Position numbers and translations under genes: made by a program. From assembly GCA_900550545.1 (NCBI GenBank), contig URSS01000021.1, forward strand, positions 1 to 44,085: a stretch of DNA of 44,085 nt, in the 5' to 3' direction. This document shows positions 1 through 8,665 of the stretch, piece by piece (the first letter of the stretch is position 1; the number at the start of each line of letters is the position of its first letter). The DNA comes from an uncultured Lachnobacterium sp. (GTDB taxonomy: Bacteria; Bacillota; Clostridia; Lachnospirales; Lachnospiraceae). A model generated the notes under the pieces. The model was not told where the DNA came from. It did not search any database and was given only the letters and a program-made list of their open reading frames with translations.

Positions 1-47
1 AAGGTATACATCGAATTGCATGCAAGCATGCATCGATGATACCTTTT
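1..47. terminator. Long imperfect hairpin at the window edge, probable terminator
   Basis: Bases 1-14 pair with bases 32-45 (AAGGTAT...CATCGA with TCGATGATACCTT, one bulged A). Inside this, TGCATGC pairs with GCATGCA around a two-base AA loop. A short T run follows. The form fits an intrinsic terminator of a gene lying to the left of the window, but that gene cannot be seen, so direction and role are inferred. Confidence 0.5.
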
Positions 48-61
48 GCCCCTTTCATCAT

Positions 62-104
62 GTAATTAATGTCGAAAAAAACGTAATTCATGTCATGAAA
101 GAAA
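62..104 (+). promoter_or_regulatory. Repeated operator-like motif upstream of the giant surface-protein gene
   Basis: Two near-identical 12-mers, GTAATTAATGTC (62-73) and GTAATTCATGTC (83-94), lie exactly 21 bp apart, two helical turns. The second is part of a perfect palindrome TTCATG-T-CATGAA (87-99). Bases 75-104 recur without a mismatch at 8495-8524 and 10655-10684, the latter immediately upstream of the ychF promoter. The spacing and symmetry suggest a transcription-factor site just upstream of the core promoter; the factor is unknown. Confidence 0.55.
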
Positions 105-129
105 AAAAGCGCTCACAAGCTGTTATAAT
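101..129 (+). promoter_or_regulatory. Extended -10 promoter of the giant surface-protein gene
   Basis: A consensus TATAAT (124-129) preceded by TG (121-122) makes an extended -10. The hexamer 17 bp upstream (101-106, GAAAAA) is not a recognisable -35. Together with the operator-like repeats ending at 104, this suggests a promoter that depends on the extended -10 or on an activator. Confidence 0.6.
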
Positions 130-200
130 CACGATAATAACATCGTAAGTGGAAGGTAACTTCAAATGGACGGATGTTCAAACAGTGAGAGGAGACGCTT

Positions 201-3200
201 ATGAAGAGAAGAGAACAAAGAACAATAAGCAAACGCATAGCAAGCTGGACGCTGGCAGTGGCAATGGGAATCACCATGCTGCCGGTGAATGCCGCGAATG
301 TCTATGCGCAAACAACTGGAGGAAGTAGCGCATCGGCAGGTGGTGACGCATTCTCCGCAATCGGTATTGATACCAGTGTTGCGCCGGATGGTTTTGATGC
401 GAACAGCATAGATAATCCGTACGGCAGAAACACAATCAAGATGAATACGGTATCGGAATTGTATACCGTAGGACTGGATCAGGATGTAAGTACACTCAAT
501 CAAAAGAAAGTTGAGGAGAAAAAGAAAGGTACAGATTCTGCAAAGGGCGAAGTGTCAACGTACACAGATACAAAGCGTGCAAATCTTACAGCAAGTCTGT
601 ATGGTGATGGCTCCGGTTTAAAAACAATTACAGATGCATTGAACAGAAAGAAGGATGGAAGTGTTTCTACCGGAAATTTGAGTGCGACAGGTAATTACAC
701 GAAGCTTAATTCAGGAACACACAATGGTACAGAGAATGGAAAGTACACTTATACAAATTATCTTACCGGATTAAATACTGTCGAATCGGAGCAGGGGGTC
801 ATGTATGATGTGGCTGCCGGCAATTTTGATGGAAATAAAGCCGGTAAATCTGCGCAGATTGCAATGGTATATACCAAGGCATATTCGGCGAATGGCGGTC
901 TGTATCTGAAGTTTGGTGAGGCAAAGGGTACAGGAACGAATGCTTATGGAACATCATTCATCGAACTTCTTTCCCGGGATAAGAAGCTGGGAAATCCGGA
1001 TCTGCTTATGGATGAGAAGAAAGTAGAAAACTTTGCAGAGAATCCATATCAGCTGAAGAACTATTTACAGGTGGCAACCGGTGACTGGGATGGAGACGGT
1101 GTCGACGAGGTTGCTGTATATATTCCAGAAGAGGACAATTCAAGAATTGCAGTCTATTCGCTGCAAAAAACGGGAAATGACGATTATAAAACTGCTTCCA
1201 ACTGGGCGCTTGCATGGACCTATTATCTGAAGGAAGACCATGTGGTTTCCAATATGATTTCCATGACAAGCGGTGATGTGGACAGGGACGGTATCGATGA
1301 TCTGTCTTGTACGTGGGGATATTATTATGGACCGGAACAGAACAAAGGTTCCAAAGCGGTTGTTATGTTCGGTGCAAAAGACACAGATCTCCTGAAGAGA
1401 AGTCAGCAGTTTGATATCACTTATGGTTCGAGTAATATTGTCCGGGCTTCCTTTGTATTTGGTGATATCGGAACAGGGGAGGAAGAACTGATTCTCTGTG
1501 GACAGGCAGATGCGGATCTGAAGAAGGGAAATACATACAGTCGTTATGTGGCACTCTATACCTGGAATGGAAAACAGTTTGTAACGAATATTGAAAAGAA
1601 TTTTGATCTTTTTGAGACAAATGATAAGGGAAAGCTTGTTTATTCGGTGATGCTTGCGAATCGTGAGAAAGAGACAGATGCAGATACAGGTAAACAATAC
1701 TATTCGTTCTATTCTCTTCCATTGTGCCCTGCCAATACAGCAATTATTTCTAAGAGCATAAAGGATGATGGTAGTAACAAGTTGTATTTTGACTCTTTGA
1801 TTTTCAGTTATACAAAGAAGGGATTGGAATTATCGGAAGCGTGGGATACACAGGACGTTATGCCGGGCAGTCAGAAGAAAGAATATGTAGAGTATGATGG
1901 TACCGCAGGAGATATGACCGGAGTAAGCGGTGCAGGAACGCTGATGACAGTTACACAGGCAATGTCAGCCAACAATGAACTGAACGCAGATTATGTAGAG
2001 GTTGGCGGAAAGGTTCCTGTGTATACGCAGAAATGGTATTACAAAAACTGGTTTCACAAATTAATTAAAAAGAAATCGTGGCGTACGGTAATTAGTGGTT
2101 GGGAAAATGGAAAGAACACGATTGCCCAGAAATATACAAAGAACACATGGGGAGAGACAAGCCATGTTATGGCGTGTCCATCAGACAAATGGTCCGAGAA
2201 GAAAACAGTCAACAGTTCCTTCTCTTTGTGTTTTGCAAATACAGACAATGATTCCAGTTATATGAACTATGCCGGAGAGCATTATTACCGCTATACCGAT
2301 CCGAAGGTACTTGCAGTGCTGGCATCTCCTCCATATTTCAAGGATCTGTTAAACAGAGATGATTTATCAGGAAACTATGCCGAGTCGACAACCAGCTATT
2401 CGAGCACAACCGGCTCGGGAAGTGGCTCGACAACAAGTTCTACCATTTCCATCGGAGCGTATGTCGCATTTGAGCAGGACATTTCTGTTTTCGGAATCAA
2501 GATTGGCTCGGTGGAAGCCGAGACAACATTAACAAGCAATTTTACGTGGGAAACGGAGCATACTTCGTCGCTGGAACAGACGGTTTCTTACAGTGCGACT
2601 TCCGGAGAAGATAAAGTTGCCCTGTATTCGATTCCGATGGAGATATACAGCTATAAAACTTATGTGCCAGATGAGAATGGCAAATATGAGGAAATTGTAT
2701 CCGAAGTAAATATTCCGCATGAAGCATGTGTGAAACTTCTGAATTTAAGCGAGTATGAGAGCATTGCAGAGGATTACAGTATTCTGCCGACAATCGCAGA
2801 CAGTGTTCTGCAGCATGAAATCGGTGATCCTTCTACCTATCCTTCAAGTACGGCAGGTTATGATGTGATTGCACAGTTCACAGGAACGCCTGCATCGGTA
2901 GGTTATACGTCAAAGGGCGGTGGCGATACAATGGGACAGGAGATTGCAATGTCCAAGGAATCAAATACAAGCTTTGACGCATCGGCTTCTGTGGAGGCAA
3001 AGGCGGGTGCCGGTGCCGGAGGTGTGACTGCTGGTGTCATTGCAGGATCGGAAGGCGGTTGCGGTACGGTGAGTGTCTCTACGTCAGGAAGTTCTTTCTC
3101 CGGAGAATTGCAGCATATGCCGGAAGAAGCAAGACCGTATGGATATAAAATGAATTGGAGAATTTTCTGTTACCGCTACAAGAATGCCGGTATGGAATTT

Positions 3201-6200
3201 CCGGTTGTAAGTTACCTTGTATCGGATGTGCAGCAGCCTGCATCTTTGCCGGAAGATTTTGCACAGAATATAGCAGAGACCACATCAGACTCCGTGACAT
3301 TGACCTGGAGTTACGATAAATATGTTTCCGGTTTCCAAATTTACCGGTATTATGATTTCCCGGATGGAAACGGAAGCTATCGGTTAGAGTATGTGCCATT
3401 TTCCGCGGGCGTGAAAAATGGAGACAAATATGAGTTTTCTTATACGGACAAGGGACTTAGTCCATATACAGAGTATCGGTATCAGATCCAGACAGAATCT
3501 GCTTATAATCCGAAGGTAAGTATCTACAGTGAGCCGCTCTCTTGCAGAACAAAGACTATGGTTGGATATCCACAGATGAGGGTTGATGGACTGATAGAGG
3601 ATGGTAGTAAGGATGACGGAAAACTTGCAATCTATCCAGATGCAAATGGCAGAGCGACGGTTGTTGTGGATAAAGCAGACCAGTATAAAAGCCTGTCTTA
3701 TCAGTGGCAGAAATACAATGGCAGCGAGTGGCTTAATCTGCCGGCATATAAAACGAATGAATTAACAATCACGAATGCGTCAGCAGCAGATAAAGGCATT
3801 TACCGATGCCGTGTCAATGCGATTTATTTTGACCAGACATCCCAGAAGGAATTCTCAATCTCTGCTTATACACAGGAGATTGAGACGGTATACACGAAGA
3901 GGACCCCGGAGGGAATCCTTACTGTGAAATCCCAGAAGTATGGTGGAAAATCGGATATAAACGGTATTCATGCAGAAATTATGCTTTATTCTGCGAATAG
4001 TGACAATACTACTGCCCCGACCGGTAATGTAACTTTTTCGATTGAAGGAAAAGACTATGTGAATACAAAAACGATAACACTGGTGCCTGAGACGAAAACC
4101 ACAAAAGCTTTTACAATAAATGGGAAAACCGAGGAGAAGTATTATTCTCAGGCTGCCATTGATTTTGAGGGACTAGCCGACGGAACTTATACAATCAAGT
4201 ACTACTATAGCGGAGATAAGGTATTCAAGGATAAAACTTTGGAAATTGGAAAGATTGCTGCAGTGGGAAGTGCCAGCGGATATGCACTGAACTTAAAAGA
4301 TAAGAACGGGCATGAGGTTACGAAATTCACATATGGTGATAAGATTACTCCAGCACTGTATACCGTTTCTGCAGATAATTCGGATGATATAACGCAGGTG
4401 ACAAATAATGTGCAATATAAGTACCAGAAAACAAAAGAAAATAATCCAAAGCAGTTTAATGAGGGCATGACACTTGATGTTGGCCAGTACACACTTTATG
4501 CATATGTTAAGGGGCCAGAGAATTCTAAATCAGATATTATGGTAGCCTCCACAACCTTTACGGTAGAGAAGAAACCTCTTGTTGTGTATGCTGTTTCAAG
4601 GGATAATGTGAAGAATCCGATAAGTGATGATGAAAAACCATTGCTTCAGACGGACGTGGATGGTGTCAGTGTGGACAAACTTGGTGTTACTTATAAGGTA
4701 TATAATTCCGCAGGAAATGAGATAAAGCTTGCCCAGAAGACGGATCCAGGAAATTATACCATAGTTCCTTGTTATCAGGAAAATCCAAATGCAGAGATGA
4801 ATGCAAATCGTGCCAATTATGAGATCACATTCAAAAGTGCAGGTTATACAATTATCGGACAGACATATAGTCTGGAAGTTTCTACAGAACAGTATAATGG
4901 GCGTACCGTCGGAATGGCAGCAATCAGTGCGACTGGTAATAAAAATGGTCTTTTTACTAATGGAACAGCAGTACAGCTTTATGCAACGCCTGATGAAGGT
5001 TATGAAGTTGCAAAGTGGATGGTTACTGTTACAGGCCAGGGTACAGTCGAATACGTGGCAGAGGAGTTACCAAATCCGAACCGCCTGAATCTCACAATGA
5101 AAGCAGCAGCGACAAAGATTAAAGTTTGCTTCAAAGTGAAGAAAACAAAGCTGAATCTGCTCAAAACGGCTGGAGGTACGGTTATTTGTACTGACAAGAA
5201 TTTTGCATCTGGAGCAACAGTGAGCAGAGGTGCTGAATTTACATTTAAGGCACAGCCGAATCCGGGATATTCTTTTGAACAGTGGATAATCACGGAATCC
5301 GGACACAATGCTGTATTCGATAAGGGAACTGTGGCAGAGGATGGAACAAATACGATCGATATTACGGTTGGTACAAACAATATCGGCTTACAGGCTACTT
5401 TTATCCGGGACAGCTATACCGTAAATCTTGTTGGTGACGTTAATGCCTACTATTTAAAGGAAAGCAATGATGCAGATACGGAGCCGGAAAAGGTGTATAT
5501 CACAGACGGCAAAGCGGTAAAGGGTGATACAACGATTTATGTGGAGCCAAAGAAAGGCTATGTGGCAGCAGAAGGAGCTTCCATTACCATCAATGATCAG
5601 CCAACCGGAGAGACAACAGCATACAGCTTTGCATTAAAGGAAAATACAACCATTGCACTTGATACAGTTCGAGAAAATTATGTTGTGACAGCCGATGCAC
5701 AAAGCGCTACAGAAGGAGTTGCAGGAGGCAGGGTAGTCATTACGGAAAATGGCGTCGAGACTGCAAGTGGAAATCAGGTAGCAGGTGGCAGCAAGGTTGT
5801 ATTTCAAGCAATCGCAGCCAGAGGCTATGTATTTGACCACTGGATCATTGGTGAAAAGACAGACAGTACGGCAGATGTGTATACAATTGATGAAATCGGA
5901 GAGGCAGTCAGCATGACGGCGGTATTCCGTAAGAATATTATGCACAAGATCAGCGGAAGCGTTCTGCCGGAAAACCGTGGAAAACTTGTATATACACTGT
6001 ATGATATTTATGGAAATGTCATCGAAGAGAATAAGGACTATACATCAGAAATTGAGATGTATCAGGGTGAATCCATTGAATTTACAGCAGCTGTCAATGA
6101 TGGAAGTATGGTAGAACAGTGGACACTCACTGAAAATGGAAAGGTAAACAGATATGTATCGTCTGCAAAGAGATATCCGGGTGGAAGAATAACCATGAAG

Positions 6201-8303
6201 GAATCCGATATCGAAATCAAGGCGGTGCTGGTTGCAAGTACATCCTATGACATGTATTTTAATGCAGAGAAAACACCAGACGTGACAAGCGGCGGAAGTA
6301 TTTCTGCCACGGTGGACGGTGCAGGAGCAGGTACCGGAAGCACAGTTCCTGGAGGCGCAGATGTTGTATTTACTGCGGTTCCGGATGATGGTATGATGGT
6401 TGATCATTGGACCATAACGGAGGGAGATGCTTCTGTAGCGCCGACAGCAGAAAATACAACAACAGTAACAGACAGTGAAGGAAACCCATTTGTTGATCCG
6501 GTATATAAGATCGAGGGATACAAAGGAAATCTGACCATCCGGGTATACTTTACCCCAATAGTGACAGGAACACTTTCCATTACTGGAGCCAATGCAGTAT
6601 CTTCCATCGATTATGTGACACCTGTCAAGGCAGAGGATGCAACAGAACCGACCAATCCGGCAGTATCATTTGCAGAGATCCGACAGGGAGCAACTGTAAA
6701 ACTGACACTTACACCGAATGCCGGCTATGTGACCACTGTGAATGATGTGAAATCACAGTTCGCAGGAATGTGTGCATCTGTAAATGTCACATACAATGAG
6801 GCAGAGGGCAGTTATTCCGTTGAATTAAAGAATGTCCATGTATCTGAGAACATGGCGATTGACACAGATACATTTGTGGATTCCCTGTGGACAGTGGCAG
6901 CGGATGGAAAAAGCCATACCATCAGTGAGCTTACCTCAAGCAAGGCAACAGAAAATGTTCCGGAAGGCAAGGTAAGAAACAATGCGGCAGTCACATTCAA
7001 ACTTGTTCCGGCAAGCGGATATCAGCTCAATGAGGAAGCGTTGACCACCTGGGCAGCAGAAAACGGATTGCGTGTAACGCTTAACGAAGACAAGTCTGTG
7101 ACAGTAACCGTAGATGCAATCCAGTCGGATATTATTTCACCGGAAAATCTGTTTGTGAAAATAGAAAAACCGGATGATGGAAACTCCGGTGGTGGAAACT
7201 CTGGTGGCAGCACCGGTGGAGGTGGCGGCGGTATGACACCGATTCCACCAACAGATGATAGCAAGAAGGATGATAACAAGACACCTGCTGATAATGACAG
7301 TGCACAGGAAGCTAAGAAAGTATCAGTAACTGTAAATGCTGTTGCAACAAAGGAAGAAGGAACGGTTCAGGTTAAGCTGACCAAGAAGCAGCAGAATGCA
7401 TTAATTACGAAGGCTGTGAAAGAGAACGTAAAAGAAGTTGTGATTGAAACAGGTGAGCTTAGTAAGGAGCTGAAAGAGACCACAGAAACCGTGAAGGTTA
7501 CGGTTCGTAAAGATTTCGTAGAAGCGCTTCAGGATACGGATGTAGCACTCAGTATCGAAACACCAAACGGTAAGATCCAGTTGGATACAGATACTTTACA
7601 AGTGGTATCAGAACAGAGTGATGGACAGAACCAGATTACTCTCAGCTTCAAGAAAGAAAAGACAAAGGATTACCGCAAGATTGTCGGAACCAAGGCTTAT
7701 GTTGTTTCTGTAGAACTGTATGCGGGAGATGAGAAGATTTCGGATTTCGGTGACGGAACTGTCCAGATGAAACTTGAAATACCAAAGTCTCTTGTAAATA
7801 GCAAAATTGAGGCAATCTATATTGCAAATGATGGTACAATCCAGAGATTCAAAGACGGCAGGATGGTAACAGAGAAGACAACCGACAAGAATGGAAAAGT
7901 AATCGAGACGAAGTACTACTGTTTCGAAACCAACCATTTCTCTGTTTATGCACTTGCTAAGAAGACAGTCGTGAATGCATATGCAAAGCAGCTTAAAGAG
8001 ATAAACGGTGTGAAGAAGACTGGAGTGACATTGACAGCAAAAGCATCCTCAAAAACCGTTAAGTTTACATGGAAGAAGACAAAAACAAATCAGGTGGATG
8101 GATATGAAGTGTATTGTGCAACTTCAAAGAAGGGTAAATATACAAAAGTTTATACAACTGAGAATGCTTCTGTTATGAAATACACAGATAGCCGTAAAAC
8201 CTCCAAGACAGGAAAGACATATTATTATAAGGTTAGAGGTTATAAGGTAATTGGTGGTAAGAAGTATTACACTAAGTGGTCCAACATTGTGACCGGAATC
8301 TAA
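201..8303 (+). CDS. Giant secreted multidomain surface protein (FG-GAP, Fn3, Ig-like, InlB B-type repeats)
   Basis: This 2700-residue protein starts with a signal peptide: basic N-terminus, hydrophobic residues 13-28, likely cleavage after VNA (31) or VYA (36). Residues about 200-430 carry FG-GAP/VCBS-like calcium-loop motifs, GDWDGDGVDE near 293-302 and GDVDRDGIDD near 358, typical of a beta-propeller. Residues about 730-970 form a Ser/Thr/Gly-rich beta region. Next come an Fn3-like domain (about 1011-1117), an Ig-like domain with WQK and YRC motifs (about 1164-1213), bacterial Ig-like and MBG-like segments (about 1240-1555), and a series of InlB B-type repeats (about 1555-2230). A Gly-rich linker (about 2324-2364), a beta domain ending in NHFSVYALA, and a C-terminal Lys-rich Fn3-like domain follow. 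There is no LPXTG motif, SLH domain or C-terminal membrane segment, so it is either released or held non-covalently. The start has a GAGAGGAG ribosome binding site at 187-194. Adhesion or glycan binding is plausible but not shown. Confidence 0.9.
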   Translation: MKRREQRTISKRIASWTLAVAMGITMLPVNAANVYAQTTGGSSASAGGDAFSAIGIDTSVAPDGFDANSIDNPYGRNTIKMNTVSELYTVGLDQDVSTLNQKKVEEKKKGTDSAKGEVSTYTDTKRANLTASLYGDGSGLKTITDALNRKKDGSVSTGNLSATGNYTKLNSGTHNGTENGKYTYTNYLTGLNTVESEQGVMYDVAAGNFDGNKAGKSAQIAMVYTKAYSANGGLYLKFGEAKGTGTNAYGTSFIELLSRDKKLGNPDLLMDEKKVENFAENPYQLKNYLQVATGDWDGDGVDEVAVYIPEEDNSRIAVYSLQKTGNDDYKTASNWALAWTYYLKEDHVVSNMISMTSGDVDRDGIDDLSCTWGYYYGPEQNKGSKAVVMFGAKDTDLLKRSQQFDITYGSSNIVRASFVFGDIGTGEEELILCGQADADLKKGNTYSRYVALYTWNGKQFVTNIEKNFDLFETNDKGKLVYSVMLANREKETDADTGKQYYSFYSLPLCPANTAIISKSIKDDGSNKLYFDSLIFSYTKKGLELSEAWDTQDVMPGSQKKEYVEYDGTAGDMTGVSGAGTLMTVTQAMSANNELNADYVEVGGKVPVYTQKWYYKNWFHKLIKKKSWRTVISGWENGKNTIAQKYTKNTWGETSHVMACPSDKWSEKKTVNSSFSLCFANTDNDSSYMNYAGEHYYRYTDPKVLAVLASPPYFKDLLNRDDLSGNYAESTTSYSSTTGSGSGSTTSSTISIGAYVAFEQDISVFGIKIGSVEAETTLTSNFTWETEHTSSLEQTVSYSATSGEDKVALYSIPMEIYSYKTYVPDENGKYEEIVSEVNIPHEACVKLLNLSEYESIAEDYSILPTIADSVLQHEIGDPSTYPSSTAGYDVIAQFTGTPASVGYTSKGGGDTMGQEIAMSKESNTSFDASASVEAKAGAGAGGVTAGVIAGSEGGCGTVSVSTSGSSFSGELQHMPEEARPYGYKMNWRIFCYRYKNAGMEFPVVSYLVSDVQQPASLPEDFAQNIAETTSDSVTLTWSYDKYVSGFQIYRYYDFPDGNGSYRLEYVPFSAGVKNGDKYEFSYTDKGLSPYTEYRYQIQTESAYNPKVSIYSEPLSCRTKTMVGYPQMRVDGLIEDGSKDDGKLAIYPDANGRATVVVDKADQYKSLSYQWQKYNGSEWLNLPAYKTNELTITNASAADKGIYRCRVNAIYFDQTSQKEFSISAYTQEIETVYTKRTPEGILTVKSQKYGGKSDINGIHAEIMLYSANSDNTTAPTGNVTFSIEGKDYVNTKTITLVPETKTTKAFTINGKTEEKYYSQAAIDFEGLADGTYTIKYYYSGDKVFKDKTLEIGKIAAVGSASGYALNLKDKNGHEVTKFTYGDKITPALYTVSADNSDDITQVTNNVQYKYQKTKENNPKQFNEGMTLDVGQYTLYAYVKGPENSKSDIMVASTTFTVEKKPLVVYAVSRDNVKNPISDDEKPLLQTDVDGVSVDKLGVTYKVYNSAGNEIKLAQKTDPGNYTIVPCYQENPNAEMNANRANYEITFKSAGYTIIGQTYSLEVSTEQYNGRTVGMAAISATGNKNGLFTNGTAVQLYATPDEGYEVAKWMVTVTGQGTVEYVAEELPNPNRLNLTMKAAATKIKVCFKVKKTKLNLLKTAGGTVICTDKNFASGATVSRGAEFTFKAQPNPGYSFEQWIITESGHNAVFDKGTVAEDGTNTIDITVGTNNIGLQATFIRDSYTVNLVGDVNAYYLKESNDADTEPEKVYITDGKAVKGDTTIYVEPKKGYVAAEGASITINDQPTGETTAYSFALKENTTIALDTVRENYVVTADAQSATEGVAGGRVVITENGVETASGNQVAGGSKVVFQAIAARGYVFDHWIIGEKTDSTADVYTIDEIGEAVSMTAVFRKNIMHKISGSVLPENRGKLVYTLYDIYGNVIEENKDYTSEIEMYQGESIEFTAAVNDGSMVEQWTLTENGKVNRYVSSAKRYPGGRITMKESDIEIKAVLVASTSYDMYFNAEKTPDVTSGGSISATVDGAGAGTGSTVPGGADVVFTAVPDDGMMVDHWTITEGDASVAPTAENTTTVTDSEGNPFVDPVYKIEGYKGNLTIRVYFTPIVTGTLSITGANAVSSIDYVTPVKAEDATEPTNPAVSFAEIRQGATVKLTLTPNAGYVTTVNDVKSQFAGMCASVNVTYNEAEGSYSVELKNVHVSENMAIDTDTFVDSLWTVAADGKSHTISELTSSKATENVPEGKVRNNAAVTFKLVPASGYQLNEEALTTWAAENGLRVTLNEDKSVTVTVDAIQSDIISPENLFVKIEKPDDGNSGGGNSGGSTGGGGGGMTPIPPTDDSKKDDNKTPADNDSAQEAKKVSVTVNAVATKEEGTVQVKLTKKQQNALITKAVKENVKEVVIETGELSKELKETTETVKVTVRKDFVEALQDTDVALSIETPNGKIQLDTDTLQVVSEQSDGQNQITLSFKKEKTKDYRKIVGTKAYVVSVELYAGDEKISDFGDGTVQMKLEIPKSLVNSKIEAIYIANDGTIQRFKDGRMVTEKTTDKNGKVIETKYYCFETNHFSVYALAKKTVVNAYAKQLKEINGVKKTGVTLTAKASSKTVKFTWKKTKTNQVDGYEVYCATSKKGKYTKVYTTENASVMKYTDSRKTSKTGKTYYYKVRGYKVIGGKKYYTKWSNIVTGI

Positions 8304-8334
8304 TGGTTGAAAGGAGATAAAATCTCCTGATAGG

Positions 8335-8370
8335 AAACCGCTCAGACTGTGAAATGTCTGAGCGGTTTTT
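8335..8370 (+). terminator. Intrinsic terminator of the giant surface-protein gene
   Basis: AAACCGCTCAGAC (8335-8347) pairs perfectly with GTCTGAGCGGTTT (8356-8368) around an 8-base loop and is followed by T-rich sequence. A second small hairpin, AGGAGAT-AAA-ATCTCCT (8312-8328), lies just upstream. Confidence 0.9.
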
Positions 8371-8385
8371 ATTTATGATGATGCA

Positions 8386-8553
8386 GATAATTTTATATGT
8401 ATTCCATATAGAAGCGAAATTAATCATAAGTATGCATTTCATTTTACAGTTACTTTCCAATCAAAAACTCACAAATAAGGTCTTGATTATAGTAAAAAAA
8501 ACGTAATTCATGTCATGAAAGAAATGTACAATTTTGCTTTCATGTGGTACACT
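8386..8553. repeat. Left copy of a 168-bp perfect direct repeat flanking the insertion sequence
   Basis: Bases 8386-8553 are identical to 10546-10713; I compared them block by block and found no mismatch. The copies bracket the transposase element, so they are best read as a target-site duplication. The repeat contains the 30-bp regulatory motif (here 8495-8524) and a complete promoter (TGTACA 8525-8530, TACACT 8548-8553). This left copy therefore points that promoter into the element, antisense to the transposase. IS1549 and IS1634 are known for target duplications of tens to hundreds of base pairs, which fits. Confidence 0.93.
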
Positions 8554-8559
8554 CTCATC

Positions 8560-8570
8560 TTTGACAGTTG
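8560..8570. repeat. Left terminal inverted repeat of the IS
   Basis: TTTGACAGTTG is the exact reverse complement of 10530-10540. The inverted repeat sits 6 bases inside the left edge set by the 168-bp duplication. Confidence 0.8.
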
Positions 8571-8577
8571 GGAAAAG

Positions 8578-8625
8578 AAAAAACGGTTGTTAAGCCAGTA
8601 AAATCAAGGCTTGCAGCCGTTTTTT
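8578..8625 (-). terminator. Terminator of the transposase gene inside the IS
   Basis: AAAAAACGG (8578-8586) pairs with CCGTTTTTT (8617-8625), and an inner stem AAGCC (8592-8596) pairs with GGCTT (8608-8612). Read on the minus strand this follows the transposase stop codon at 8666. Its symmetric A/T runs mean it could also stop transcription entering from the left. Confidence 0.7.
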
Positions 8626-8665
8626 GTTTCGTAGCGATATGTGCTATTGTGCTATATTTTTTAGA

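Noticed and set aside
162..503. Minus-strand open frame opposite the start of the giant protein gene
   Set aside because: It lies inside the coding region of a gene with a signal peptide and ribosome binding site, and has no recognisable product. The same holds for the other frames on the opposite strand of this gene.
7180..7245. Gly-rich tract in the giant gene as a tandem-repeat or slippage locus
   Set aside because: The codons vary and the repeat is short and imperfect. It reads as an ordinary flexible linker.
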